A DNA stretch of 64,000 bases, from contig CALJOK010000022.1 of assembly GCA_937981555.1 (NCBI GenBank), positions 124,001 to 188,000 on the forward strand. The letters are read 5' to 3'. Within the stretch, counting starts at the first letter, position 1. Each line of letters opens with the position of its first letter. The position numbers and the translations under genes were made by a program. Below, piece by piece: positions 16,880 through 25,962 of this stretch. The notes beneath the pieces are model-generated. The model had not been told where the DNA came from. It did not search any database and saw nothing but the letters and a program-made list of their open reading frames with translations. This DNA is from an uncultured Saprospiraceae bacterium. Lineage in GTDB: Bacteria; Bacteroidota; Bacteroidia; Chitinophagales; Saprospiraceae.

Positions 16880-18652
16880 TTATTGAATTATTGTTGCTTT
16901 TATATCAATTACAACATCATTAAAAATTGTCGGAGTTCCACAATCTTTAGTTAAGTCAACATTGTTAAATACGAAGTGAACATTATCTCCGATGGCTTCA
17001 TTAGAAGATAGTTTTACTACATCATTAATAGTTGAAACTGATAAATTTCCGTATTGACATTCTGGCGTTCCATCTATATTAAATATACCCCAAGCGTAAG
17101 TGTAGGAAGGGTTAGTGGGATCGTTATTATCGTCGTGGATATTTATAAAGTAATTGACGTTTCCTCCACTTTGAACAGACTGAAATGTAATGTTGTATAC
17201 GGTAGCTCCATTCGGATTAGTGCTAAGTGTAGCAGTACAAGGCGTACTAAAACTATCCTCTACATTATTAATAATTACTTGAAACCCTGCAATGTCATCT
17301 TCACAAGCATCGATGTTTCCAATAGTCAGATTTTCCTCAACCGTAAATATTTGAGGTGTGCTTTGAGTTGCTTCATTGATGTCTGCCACTACAACAGATA
17401 TTGTTTCGACATCACACTTATAAAAACTGGTAGAAAAACTACCATCACTTTCAATGGAAATTAGAATAGAAAAATTAACTCCAACTCCATTTATAATTAC
17501 ATATCCATCGGTAACTGGTTGTCCATCACAATTGAAAGCAGTACCTGAAAAAGTAACTAGTTCCAAATTACTTAAGTCAACTGTAATCATCAAATTAATA
17601 TTATCCGAATTGAATGGGCCTATGTCTTCAGAGTAAACTATATTACCACAAACATCAATTAATTCAAATATCAATAATTCATCTTTTGGAATGTATCCAC
17701 TAAAAGCTCCTGTGTTTGAGGTAGTAACGGTGCAGGATGTTCCATCAGGTCTGACTATACGAACATCAATGGTTGATGGCCCGGTCAAGATATTTACCTG
17801 TCCTTGTAAAAAGACAGTTTCTATATTATCGTCACAATTCCACCAGCTGAAATGAGAGACTTCTCCGACATATTCATTGCCCTGTAAAGTTGCTTCTCCT
17901 TCTTCCACCCAAAGGCCGCTTTCTATATCAAAGTGCCACAGAGGAATAGTGTTAGGCGCATCACTAGAGAGGAGATTAGGTACAGGGATGGTCAATATTG
18001 CCGCTTGAGAGATTTGAAGTTTTTCACCGGCACTTCCTTCTAATTCGACATTGATCATTCCAAAACTTTTCAGGTATTGCAATTGCTCAGAAGAATTTAC
18101 AGCGGTTAAATTCCCGGGCATAACTTCTCTCAAATCAGGTCTGGTAGGATCAAGGTAAGTAGTATAAATATTTACTTCCCCTGAATAATTATTTCCGGAT
18201 TCGGTTTTAAACTCATTGGCTGCAAAATCAACTTTTCCACCGCCAGCAACATTAATACTTCCACCATTCATCGCTAAAAAACTACCAGATAATATTCGCT
18301 CGATCAATTGAACTTTAGTATCAATGGTATTTTCTCTGAGCGGAGAAAGTGATTGATTGGCTTCAAAGTAATTTTCCTTTTTGACAGTTAAAACAGCTAT
18401 TCTGTCTGGAACAATACTAGTCAATTTAAAAAAACCATTTTGATCTGTTGTTGTAAGGTTCGAACCCCAGGTCACTTCTGCCTCTTCGATGGGTTCTCCA
18501 TTTTGATTGATGACGAATCCGGATACTTCCGATTCAATAAAAATAGTTGGGGGAGGAATAGTTGTTTTTGTATCCGAAATGATGCTTTCCTTTTTACAAC
18601 CAAAAGCTAAAAGTATCAGTAGAGTTAATAGGTATAATCTTGAGGTATTCAT
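16880..18652 (-). CDS. Lipoprotein with carboxypeptidase-regulatory-like domain
   Basis: 590 residues. A lipoprotein signal with Cys at position 19 (LLAFGCKKES) is followed by a carboxypeptidase-regulatory-like beta-sandwich at about 45-115 (VSGFVINQNGEPIEEAEVTW). The middle carries a segment ending IPLWHFDIESGLWVEEGEA then GEVSHFSWWNCD. The rest is further beta-rich domains with cysteine pairs. It is first in the ECF sigma operon, 22 bp ahead of the sigma gene. A surface sensor or substrate of the sigma pathway is plausible from context only; no enzymatic motif is visible. Confidence 0.75.
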   Translation of the reverse strand: MNTSRLYLLTLLILLAFGCKKESIISDTKTTIPPPTIFIESEVSGFVINQNGEPIEEAEVTWGSNLTTTDQNGFFKLTSIVPDRIAVLTVKKENYFEANQSLSPLRENTIDTKVQLIERILSGSFLAMNGGSINVAGGGKVDFAANEFKTESGNNYSGEVNIYTTYLDPTRPDLREVMPGNLTAVNSSEQLQYLKSFGMINVELEGSAGEKLQISQAAILTIPVPNLLSSDAPNTIPLWHFDIESGLWVEEGEATLQGNEYVGEVSHFSWWNCDDNIETVFLQGQVNILTGPSTIDVRIVRPDGTSCTVTTSNTGAFSGYIPKDELLIFELIDVCGNIVYSEDIGPFNSDNINLMITVDLSNLELVTFSGTAFNCDGQPVTDGYVIINGVGVNFSILISIESDGSFSTSFYKCDVETISVVVADINEATQSTPQIFTVEENLTIGNIDACEDDIAGFQVIINNVEDSFSTPCTATLSTNPNGATVYNITFQSVQSGGNVNYFINIHDDNNDPTNPSYTYAWGIFNIDGTPECQYGNLSVSTINDVVKLSSNEAIGDNVHFVFNNVDLTKDCGTPTIFNDVVIDIKATIIQ

Positions 18653-19285
18653 ATTATTTTTTTTGAAATAAAAAAAAGTTCAGCGCGCCTTTCATATTAT
18701 ACTAAGTAGTTTTTTTTAAAACGTTGCATGTCAGATAAAATAAATCATTTATTATTGAACCATTCCTAAAATATTTAACGAGTATGTAAAAACTTATTGA
18801 TGGAGGAAGTGCATAAAACTGACACTTAAAGACTTCGCGAGAGTAAAGGTGATAACAAGGTTAACATTAATAAATATCTGCTCTTTAGTAAGCAACTGAT
18901 GGTTCTAATTCTTAAACTGAAATTTTCAAATGAAAACTATCAAATAAAAATAACTTGAGGAAACTTCTTTCTAATAGAATAGACTAAGATAAGCTAACTA
19001 CTTTCCTGTACAAAAAACAATAACTTTAAATTAAATGGAAAACTACATTACTAGATGGTGAACTTATAGGCATATTAAAGAAAAGGACATTCTCTGGCTT
19101 GGTAATATTTATATTAATCTATAATTTATATTATACTTGTAGACCGTTGGACAAAGTCTACTTCCTTTGTCCATGTACCAGCAAAATTTTAAATTAACAT
19201 TTAGTAAAAAAAATGTAATGTTGGTTGATGTATTAAGAAGGAGGAATATAGGATTTACAAATGGATTTAAAAATTATTAGATATA
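18653..19285. other. 633-bp stretch without a confident gene
   Basis: AT-rich, with many stops in every frame. An 8-bp hairpin (GGACAAAG with CTTTGTCC) lies at 19149-19172. On the + strand near 19035-19195 there is an open stretch without an ATG that reads LLDGELIGILKKRTFSGLVI and then becomes non-protein-like; it may be the remains of a small gene. No RNA gene is recognisable. Confidence 0.5.
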
Positions 19286-20146
19286 ATGGATCGATATTCA
19301 GCAGTAGCTATTCTTTTATTTTGGATGAATGTAACAGTCGCTCAAACTGAAAAGACAATTCCCTTTTTATGGTCAAATGATTCATTAAATGGAATTTTTT
19401 TTGAAAAAACAGCCATTCATATTCCGGTGAAATTTAAGAATGATACAACCGTATATTATTTCCAATTTGATACAGGAGCTAATAAATCATATTTATATAC
19501 AGGAGAAAAAAGTGATCTTAGCATTATTCGAAAAATAAATACTGAAGTTAACTTAACTAGTTCTATCGGTCAAATAATTCTTTTTCCTAAAACATCTAAT
19601 AGTACGTATAAAAAAAATGATAGAAATTATATCGGAACAATTGGATCAGATTATTTATCGGATAAAATAGTTGAGATAGATTTTGTAAATCAAAAAATAA
19701 ATATTCTAAATGATTATTCCGAACTTGATTATCACATTGAGCATTTGAAGTTGACTCGTGGGCGACCTACAATAAACTTTGCAATAGAAGGAAAAAACTA
19801 TTCATTTCTATTTGATACGGGGTCAAGTTTATTTGATATGTGGACAACTAAAAGATTATGGAAAAAATGGAAAGAGAAAGATTCTGAAATCATGAAGTTT
19901 CCAATTAGTTCATGGGGGAAAATAAATACTTCTTTCAGGGCAAAAGTTAAAGATTCAATCTTTGAGAACAGTAAAATAAAAATAGATTTAAATTATATAT
20001 GGTATAATTCTAATAAAAAATTTCAAAAGATGTTTAGGCAAGCCAATGTTTCTGGAATAATTGGTAATAAACCATTCTTAGAAGATATACTTTTATTGGA
20101 CTTTAGAAATAGCAAAATAGCTATAAGGAAAACAAACAAACCTTAA
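19286..20146 (+). CDS. Exported two-domain aspartyl protease-like protein
   Basis: 286 residues with a signal peptide (cut near VTVAQ). Two retropepsin-like halves occur in tandem. The first has the catalytic motif FDTG (Asp62) and the flap/second-strand pattern IGTIGSDYL at 116-124, ending IVEIDFVNQKINI. The second has FDTGSS (Asp177) and SGIIGNKPFLEDILLLDF near 257-274, ending SKIAI. A single chain with two DTG lobes resembles the pepsin layout, in which each lobe supplies one aspartate. Both aspartates, both glycines and the hydrophobic-Gly motifs are intact, so activity is plausible. It stands alone; the substrate is unknown. Confidence 0.75.
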   Translation: MDRYSAVAILLFWMNVTVAQTEKTIPFLWSNDSLNGIFFEKTAIHIPVKFKNDTTVYYFQFDTGANKSYLYTGEKSDLSIIRKINTEVNLTSSIGQIILFPKTSNSTYKKNDRNYIGTIGSDYLSDKIVEIDFVNQKINILNDYSELDYHIEHLKLTRGRPTINFAIEGKNYSFLFDTGSSLFDMWTTKRLWKKWKEKDSEIMKFPISSWGKINTSFRAKVKDSIFENSKIKIDLNYIWYNSNKKFQKMFRQANVSGIIGNKPFLEDILLLDFRNSKIAIRKTNKP

Positions 20147-20285
20147 GTTTAGAAGTAACATATATGATAAGCGGAAAAGTATAACTGGGTTTTCGAAGAG
20201 ACCCAATGTGATCTATTACTTAGACAACTCTCTGAAGCAATGGGGATTTGAATATTTAATAAAAAGGTAGAGGCGAACTAGTAAA

Positions 20286-20804
20286 TTAAATCATAGTTTC
20301 TGCGATGAGCTTCAATAAAAAAGTTTCCCGTTCTATGGACATTCCTTTTTTAGCACTTGTAGCCATAGTCTTTTGATTATGATTTATGGCTTCATGAATA
20401 TTAACCCACATCGCTTTCATTCCATTTTTTATTTCATAAGACTCCAGGTTGGAGAGACCAAGCTCTTGGTTCACTTCACAACTATAACAATAAGAAATCA
20501 TATGCTGGATATCATAGTCTGGCTTATACCATGGCCGGTATTCTTCGTAAGCACCGAAGGGTTTGATGTTCTTAATTTCTTTGGCTCCAGTTTCTTCCCT
20601 AAGTTCTCGGATCATTCCTTCGATTTTATCTTCGTTCAAGTCTAAGCCTCCACCAGGAAGACTGTAGTCTTCATATCTTTCCGTATAAAGTAGTAAAATG
20701 GAATTATCCTGAATTGCTATAGCTCGTGTGGCTAGTCTGGTGAAAATAGAATTATTTTCTAAAGTCTTTATTTCAGGATGATAATGTGTTTTTAAAATCT
20801 GCAT
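20286..20804 (-). CDS. Nudix hydrolase
   Basis: 172 residues. The Nudix box is complete: GGLDLNEDKIEGMIREL followed by REETGA, fitting GX5EX7REUXEEXGU with all the metal-binding glutamates. It probably hydrolyses a nucleoside diphosphate linked to another group; the exact substrate cannot be read from the box. N-terminal strands (RAIAIQDNSILLLYTERYEDYSLPGGG, spanning about 28-54) fit the fold. It is convergent with the protease gene and has its own -7 promoter element just upstream. Confidence 0.92.
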   Translation of the reverse strand: MQILKTHYHPEIKTLENNSIFTRLATRAIAIQDNSILLLYTERYEDYSLPGGGLDLNEDKIEGMIRELREETGAKEIKNIKPFGAYEEYRPWYKPDYDIQHMISYCYSCEVNQELGLSNLESYEIKNGMKAMWVNIHEAINHNQKTMATSAKKGMSIERETFLLKLIAETMI

Positions 20805-20826
20805 TTAGAAAATTATATTTTTTTTG

Positions 20827-20834
20827 CAAATATA
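20827..20834 (-). promoter_or_regulatory. -7 promoter element for the Nudix gene
   Basis: Reads TATATTTG on the - strand, matching the Bacteroidota -7 consensus TAnnTTTG, 22 bp before the start codon. No good -33 TTTG is seen at the right distance. Confidence 0.5.
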
Positions 20835-20919
20835 GAATAAACTAAACCAGCAGTAACATTAAGTAGTGAAAATAACCAATGAAACTATAGGAGATGATTT
20901 CCTCCTTTGCGCGAGCGAT

Positions 20920-21669
20920 TTATTCTTCAGGTAAACGACGATCTTCAATCCCTAAATATTTTTCTAATTCGAGTTCTATGTATCTAGCTTTGTTTCTAGT
21001 ATCAATATATTGAATGAGTCTTTTATGCTCTTGACCATCCCGAGTATTGAGTACAGCATATAAACTATAATAATTGGAGGCAACTGTTTTCGTGTACAAT
21101 TGTTCAATTTCTTGAGTGCGAATTGCTTTATCCTTCATCAGATTTTTAGGTCGATATTGGATGTACAGATATTTTTCATCAATAACTGCATGTATTTTTT
21201 CATTTGACTTATTCCAATATTTATAAAAAAAGAATAGAGCCGCTCCGAAGATTCCTATTGACCAGTAAATCGTAATATCATCTTTTACATGTACCATATA
21301 AGCCAGCCCAGCAATAAATGCCATGATAATAGCCATAGCAATCCACCCTCCACCGGTAGGTTGTTGCATGGTTAATTCTAATTCATCATGGAAATAACTT
21401 TTTTCGATACCCGCAGGTCTGACCACAACTTCTGTTTCAACTTTTTCATTGATTAGTGCTAAATCTTTGATGTCTTGGTCAAAGGAGAAAACTGTTGCGC
21501 AACTTCCACACTTAGCAATTTTATCATGGATATTAATGTGATCCATAACAGGAGCAGCATTGCACGAAGGACAACTAACGGGAATGATACTGTCTATTGG
21601 TTTAGTAGTAGGAAATGTTTGGTCAATTTGTTTAAGCTTTAACTTTGATAATTCTTCTTTTTCTTTCAC
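20920..21669 (-). CDS. Zinc-ribbon membrane protein of unknown function
   Basis: 249 residues. A treble-clef-like zinc ribbon (CPSC at about 33-36, CGSC at about 54-57) follows a charged N-terminus. Two membrane helices come at about 127-147 and 153-171 (WIAMAIIMAFIAGLAYMVHV, then IGIFGAALFFFYKYW). The C-terminal soluble domain of about 75 residues has a pattern like AVIDEKYLYIQYRPKNL, as in PH-like or DUF-type membrane proteins. No enzymatic motif is seen. It is a single gene; the function is unknown. Confidence 0.72.
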   Translation of the reverse strand: MKEKEELSKLKLKQIDQTFPTTKPIDSIIPVSCPSCNAAPVMDHINIHDKIAKCGSCATVFSFDQDIKDLALINEKVETEVVVRPAGIEKSYFHDELELTMQQPTGGGWIAMAIIMAFIAGLAYMVHVKDDITIYWSIGIFGAALFFFYKYWNKSNEKIHAVIDEKYLYIQYRPKNLMKDKAIRTQEIEQLYTKTVASNYYSLYAVLNTRDGQEHKRLIQYIDTRNKARYIELELEKYLGIEDRRLPEE

Positions 21670-21862
21670 TTTGTTGTTTTTTAATTGCCTTAAATATACA
21701 ATTATATGAATGATATTTGAAAAAAAATTAGACTAACTAAAAATTACCAGACTTACTTCAATCAAAAAAATTCCCCGATGCTTGCACCGGTGTAGTTCAA
21801 TTTTAAAGAAATAGTTAAGTTCCATCCAATGAATTAATGTGTGGGACTTAGCTTTCATTTAG

Positions 21863-21870
21863 TACCTTTG
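21863..21870 (+). promoter_or_regulatory. -7 promoter element for the RNA methylase gene
   Basis: TACCTTTG matches TAnnTTTG. At the 19-bp spacing upstream there is TGTG (21840-21843), a partial match to TTTG. Transcription would start about 17 bases before the TTG at 21893, supporting that non-ATG start. Confidence 0.5.
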
Positions 21871-21892
21871 ATAAAAAATAAATCACTACTAA

Positions 21893-22855
21893 TTGACACT
21901 AAAAACACTTAACCTCCGCTACATTTATACCTTTAATTATGATCGCCATCATGATGAATTATGTAAGTTGGAATCAAGGCAACTTTTTGCAGAAGAAGGA
22001 AAAGATAAATTGCTATTTTCGAATATCAATGTTGATCCTTCTATCAGTTCTTTTATTAAAAATAGATTTGAGATAATTTTATCCTCGGATAATTATTCTG
22101 AATTGATCAAGAAAATCAAGCAGAAAGATATCCATGTAGAAGAATTTAAAGTGGAATACTTAATCTTAGAAGGCGATGATACTGCTTATAGTGAGAGACT
22201 TCAGAAGTTAAGAGATATTGGATATAGTATAGAAGGGGAGTCTAATTATCATGCACCAATTATAACTTATGCTATCTGCCATTATCAAGATGTTTGGTAT
22301 TTCGGTATTTTAATTAAAAAAAATCCTAACTGGCTTAAGCACAAGAAGAAGCCTTATTCATTTAGCAATTCTATCAGTATCGATATCGCTAAAACTTTGA
22401 TCAGCGTTGCCTCTAAAGGAAATAAAAAGACTAAGTTACTAGACGCTTGTTGTGGTGTTGGTACGATCATGTTAGAAGCGTGTTTTGTTGGATTCAATAT
22501 AGAAGGATGCGACATTAACTGGAAAGCTAGTAATCACACCAAACTAAATCTTGCACATTTTAATTATACTGCCAACGTATATTATTCAGATGTTAAAGAC
22601 CTTGGCAAAAAATACGATGCTGCTATTATTGATCTTCCATATAATTTATACGCCTATTCAGATGATTTAATTATTTCAAATATTATTGAGTCAACAGCAA
22701 AATTAGCCACTCGGTTAATTATAGTATCTATCTCAGATATTACCGACTTAATCAACAAAACAGGATTCCATATTTCAGATTCTTGCAATGTTGGTAAAAG
22801 TGGAAAAGGGAAATTTTTTAGGAAAATATGGCTTTGCGAAAAGAAAATAATGTGA
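21893..22855 (+). CDS. Putative RNA methylase (UPF0020/Trm11-like)
   Basis: 320 residues. The SAM-binding motif LLDACCGVGTIMLEACFVG (about 183-201) and an acidic motif II (GCDIN) are clear. The catalytic N6-type motif appears as DLPYNLY (a variant of DPPY) near residue 247. The N-terminal part (YIYTFNYDRHHDELCKLESR) fits tRNA guanosine methylases of the Trm11 type, but a THUMP domain is not obvious. The start is a TTG immediately after an in-frame TAA; no ATG exists before the methylase domain. The substrate is unproven. Confidence 0.78.
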   Translation: MTLKTLNLRYIYTFNYDRHHDELCKLESRQLFAEEGKDKLLFSNINVDPSISSFIKNRFEIILSSDNYSELIKKIKQKDIHVEEFKVEYLILEGDDTAYSERLQKLRDIGYSIEGESNYHAPIITYAICHYQDVWYFGILIKKNPNWLKHKKKPYSFSNSISIDIAKTLISVASKGNKKTKLLDACCGVGTIMLEACFVGFNIEGCDINWKASNHTKLNLAHFNYTANVYYSDVKDLGKKYDAAIIDLPYNLYAYSDDLIISNIIESTAKLATRLIIVSISDITDLINKTGFHISDSCNVGKSGKGKFFRKIWLCEKKIM

Positions 22856-23135
22856 ACCAATAGCAGCAATCATTCAAGTAATATAAAATGTCTAGGTATT
22901 TAGAAAACCGATTACTTAGACAGAAGATGATAAAGAATAGTTTTTATTTACCATATAAATTTTAATCAAAACATGAAATACGCTTTAATTACATCCTAGA
23001 CAACCAGAATGGCTAGAAAACAAATTAAAGTCGGAGTTAAAGAAATGGACAAGAACCATTCGGTTATTATTGAAAAAAGGTAGAGATGCTGTTCTAGATG
23101 CATTAAAAAATATTTACTCCAACAACAAAATAACG
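22856..23135. other. Intergenic stretch with a possible gene remnant
   Basis: 280 bp without a complete gene. On the + strand, in frame with the next gene, about 45 codons before its ATG read like protein (PEWLENKLKSELKKW, then KKGRDAVLDALKNIYSNNK) but begin directly after a stop with no ATG. They may be the tail of a lost gene. Alternatively the downstream protein has a longer non-ATG start, which would bury its signal peptide. Confidence 0.4.
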
Positions 23136-23732
23136 ATGAGCAAATTTATTACATTCCTATTCCTACTATTCACTTGCTCCTTGCAAGCGCAACAAAACGA
23201 AATAAAAGTAGATGCTTTTGGTCCTGTGATTGATCAATTCAATATCACCTACGAGAGGTTATTTAATGATAAACTAGGAATAGAAGGAGGGATTGGATAT
23301 ATGTACAGTCCTGAAAGATTAGATACCGTCAACTACAGCTTTACCTTACCTCCTGGAACTTATGGGACCTTACCATTTAAAAGAAGAGCTTGGAGTTTTT
23401 TGGTTAGTGCTAAGTATTATTTTTCGCCGAAGCCAAAGGGGAATAGATTATTTATAGGAACCTTTATTCAATATAAAACGGAACCCAAAATAGAAGATGC
23501 TTATTTTGAAGCATACGAGTCCTATTTTAATGAGCCTGATATATATACGCCTACCGCCAGTTTGTTGATGGGCGGATCTGCTGGGTATAAGTTTTTGTTA
23601 TTTAAACAAAAGGTGATCCTAGAACCTATTATAGGAATTGGAGTAGATATAGAAAAATCAGAATTAGATGTAGGCGGATTTGGTTTTGCCTTTGATGGTT
23701 TTGTTAGATTAAATCTGGGGTATCGGTTTTAA
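23136..23732 (+). CDS. Small outer-membrane barrel-like protein
   Basis: 198 residues from the ATG at 23136, chosen because it starts a clean signal peptide (MSKFITFLFLLFTCSLQAQ). The mature protein opens EIKVDAFGPVIDQFNITYER, a pattern shared by small Bacteroidota surface barrels in which a strand is followed by 'YERL'. It alternates strands and glycines and ends GFVRLNLGYRF with a terminal phenylalanine, the usual barrel signature. No ligand is predicted and no partner gene is adjacent. Confidence 0.72.
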   Translation: MSKFITFLFLLFTCSLQAQQNEIKVDAFGPVIDQFNITYERLFNDKLGIEGGIGYMYSPERLDTVNYSFTLPPGTYGTLPFKRRAWSFLVSAKYYFSPKPKGNRLFIGTFIQYKTEPKIEDAYFEAYESYFNEPDIYTPTASLLMGGSAGYKFLLFKQKVILEPIIGIGVDIEKSELDVGGFGFAFDGFVRLNLGYRF

Positions 23733-23905
23733 TTTTAATTGATGAGAAGAAATGAAATATTTAATGTTCATTTTTAGTTTTTTCAATTCCAGAAATTTCA
23801 ACACAATGATTTCTAGTTCTTCTGGAAAAATTGACTAATGACTCTCAGCGATCAGGAGAAATAGATTTGCACTAAAAAAGTATAATTGATAAATCCTTTT
23901 TTTAT

Positions 23906-25837
23906 ATGAAAAATATAATAAGCTTATTCTTATGCCTACTTTTTATCCAAACAAATTTGTTAGCACAGGTTTCCAAAGTTACTTTTTCGGTAGATAAAGA
24001 AAGAGTTGAAGTATCTGTCAATGAAAGTTTCGAATTAGTTTATGTTGTAGAGGGAGAGAAACATCTTCCTAAAGAAAATAATTTAGAATTTCCAAAATGG
24101 AATCGATTAGAATTAATTTCAGGCCCAATGGAATTAAAGCAAACCCATTTAAGAAATGGAAAAATAACAACTAACATAAATTCCACCTTTTGGTTAAGAG
24201 CACTCGATACAGGTACATTTATTATTCCTCCCGCTACTTTTTCTTTTAATGATACGGTGATTCAAAGTAACCCAGTAGAAGTAGTTGTAAAACCATATTC
24301 GCTTCCTTCTGATTCTTTATTGGCAGAACAAATTTTTATTAAGACAGAACTACATCCTGCAAAAGCAATGGTGGGAGAGCAAGTCCGTATGGATATCCGA
24401 GTTTATGGTGTTAATCTTCCTAAAATTTGGGGTTACGATCAAGCAAAGAAACTAGAAAAAGAAGGACTATATATAGGGGGAATTAATTATAGAGAACATC
24501 GTCGTAAAGAGAATATTATAGTAGATGGAAAGTCGTATCCTTCTTATATTCTCATAAGTACGCCTATATATGCTTATCATCCAGGGACGTTTGAAATTCC
24601 ACCAATAACGATGATATTGAATATTCAAAAAGATTCAGTAGAACAATTTTTTTTTAAGGAATATAAAAAAGAAGTATTAGAAACAGAACCAGTAAAGTTG
24701 GAAGTGTACGCATTAAACGAAGAAGAGAATCCTTACCCTCCAGTCAATGGAAGTAAAATCAAATATAAGATAATTGATAGCATGCTTCATCAAGGAAAAA
24801 TTTATCTTGATTTGACGGTTAGTGGAAGTGGAGATCCCATATACTTTTCACCTCCTTCTATTGGTTTAGAAAAAGTAGCTAAAATTCAGTTGGATAATGT
24901 TTCTGAAATGATTTCGAGAAGTCCAAAAGCTGGAGATAATTTTAGAACATTTCAATACACGATTTCTTTTTTGGAAAAGGGGGAGTTCGAAATTCATCCT
25001 AAATGGGTTACGTGGAATACGAAAATGAAAAATTGGGATACTCTTATTGCAGAACCCAAAACGATTATTGTTCCATCAAAGGCAGCAGCTTCATTTGTGG
25101 AAAAAGAAAAAGAAGTTCTTCCATCTCCAATATCAATTCCACATGATATTATTTTTGCCCTAGATCTTTCTTCTTCGATGTTGACCCAAGATTTTACGCC
25201 TTCTAGGATTGCTTTTATTCAGGAACGGATAAAATATTTTATTAATAATGAAACTGATCTGCAACGATATGGAATAGTTGGTTTTGCTGGAGAAACAGGA
25301 ATACTTTGTCCTCTTACTTCGGATACTCAACTTTTGGAGGAAGCGTTGGACAATATCCAAATCGGGAAATGGAATGATGGTACCGCTATTGGGGATGGGT
25401 TGATGCATAGTTTGGAAGTACTATCATATTCCAAGGCGATTCGTCGTACGATTGTTTTACTTACAGATGGAGTTCAAAATTCAGGGAAGTTTGATCCATT
25501 TTTTGCTGCAGGTATTGCATCACAGCAAAGAGTAAAGATTGTTTCTTTAGGAATGAGTACGAATGAAAAAGCAATGACTCCTTTTTCCCGAAAAACTAAT
25601 GGTGATTTTACATATCAGTTGTCTAATAAGAATAAAATTGATGATGAAACATTGCTAGATGTCACTCAAAAAACTAATGGTGTTTATTTGCGAGTTTTAG
25701 AACCTGAGAAATTTGATGAATATTTAAAACAAGTATTGGAAACAGAAAACAAGGAAAGACCTATGACCGCTCCATCTATTGACCAACGATTGTTGGATAT
25801 TTATTTCCAAGGTTTTGAATGGAAGAAACGAAAATAA
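23906..25837 (+). CDS. BatD-like protein fused to a von Willebrand A domain
   Basis: 643 residues, signal peptide (cut near LLAQ). Residues about 22-400 match the BatD (aerotolerance) type: VTFSVDKERVEVSVNESFEL, HLRNGKITTNINSTFWL, repeated SxPxEVxV strand ends and YHPGTFEIPPI. From about 413 comes a VWA domain of BatA/BatB type with MIDAS motif DLSSSM at about 420-425, DGTAIGDG and LLTDG. In known Bat loci these are separate proteins and BatA carries membrane helices; here no helix follows, so the product should be wholly periplasmic or surface-exposed. No MoxR ATPase or other bat gene is adjacent. Confidence 0.82.
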   Translation: MKNIISLFLCLLFIQTNLLAQVSKVTFSVDKERVEVSVNESFELVYVVEGEKHLPKENNLEFPKWNRLELISGPMELKQTHLRNGKITTNINSTFWLRALDTGTFIIPPATFSFNDTVIQSNPVEVVVKPYSLPSDSLLAEQIFIKTELHPAKAMVGEQVRMDIRVYGVNLPKIWGYDQAKKLEKEGLYIGGINYREHRRKENIIVDGKSYPSYILISTPIYAYHPGTFEIPPITMILNIQKDSVEQFFFKEYKKEVLETEPVKLEVYALNEEENPYPPVNGSKIKYKIIDSMLHQGKIYLDLTVSGSGDPIYFSPPSIGLEKVAKIQLDNVSEMISRSPKAGDNFRTFQYTISFLEKGEFEIHPKWVTWNTKMKNWDTLIAEPKTIIVPSKAAASFVEKEKEVLPSPISIPHDIIFALDLSSSMLTQDFTPSRIAFIQERIKYFINNETDLQRYGIVGFAGETGILCPLTSDTQLLEEALDNIQIGKWNDGTAIGDGLMHSLEVLSYSKAIRRTIVLLTDGVQNSGKFDPFFAAGIASQQRVKIVSLGMSTNEKAMTPFSRKTNGDFTYQLSNKNKIDDETLLDVTQKTNGVYLRVLEPEKFDEYLKQVLETENKERPMTAPSIDQRLLDIYFQGFEWKKRK

Positions 25838-25893
25838 TGTGGAGTTAAGTAAATTGTTCAGGATTGGAACGAGATGAAATAAAAAAAAACAAA

Positions 25894-25940
25894 AGACCGC
25901 TTCATAATTTACTTATGAAGCGGTCTCTTGTTTTTTATTT
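25894..25940. terminator. Bidirectional rho-independent terminator
   Basis: Perfect 14-bp stem (AGACCGCTTCATAA at 25894-25907 with its complement at 25913-25926), five-base loop. An A-run precedes it and a T-rich run follows, so it can end both the BatD-VWA gene (+) and the phosphatase-barrel gene (-). Confidence 0.92.
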
Positions 25941-25962
25941 TTTTGTAAAGTGAAATCAAGGT

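Noticed and set aside
17054-17464. 136-codon ORF on the + strand opposite the lipoprotein gene
   Set aside because: It lies fully inside a well-supported - strand gene. Its product is Ile/Ser/Thr/Cys-rich without a domain, as antisense frames of AT-rich genes usually are.
18653-19285. Hidden non-coding RNA or riboswitch
   Set aside because: Only a single 8-bp hairpin is present and no known aptamer-like conserved pattern is visible.
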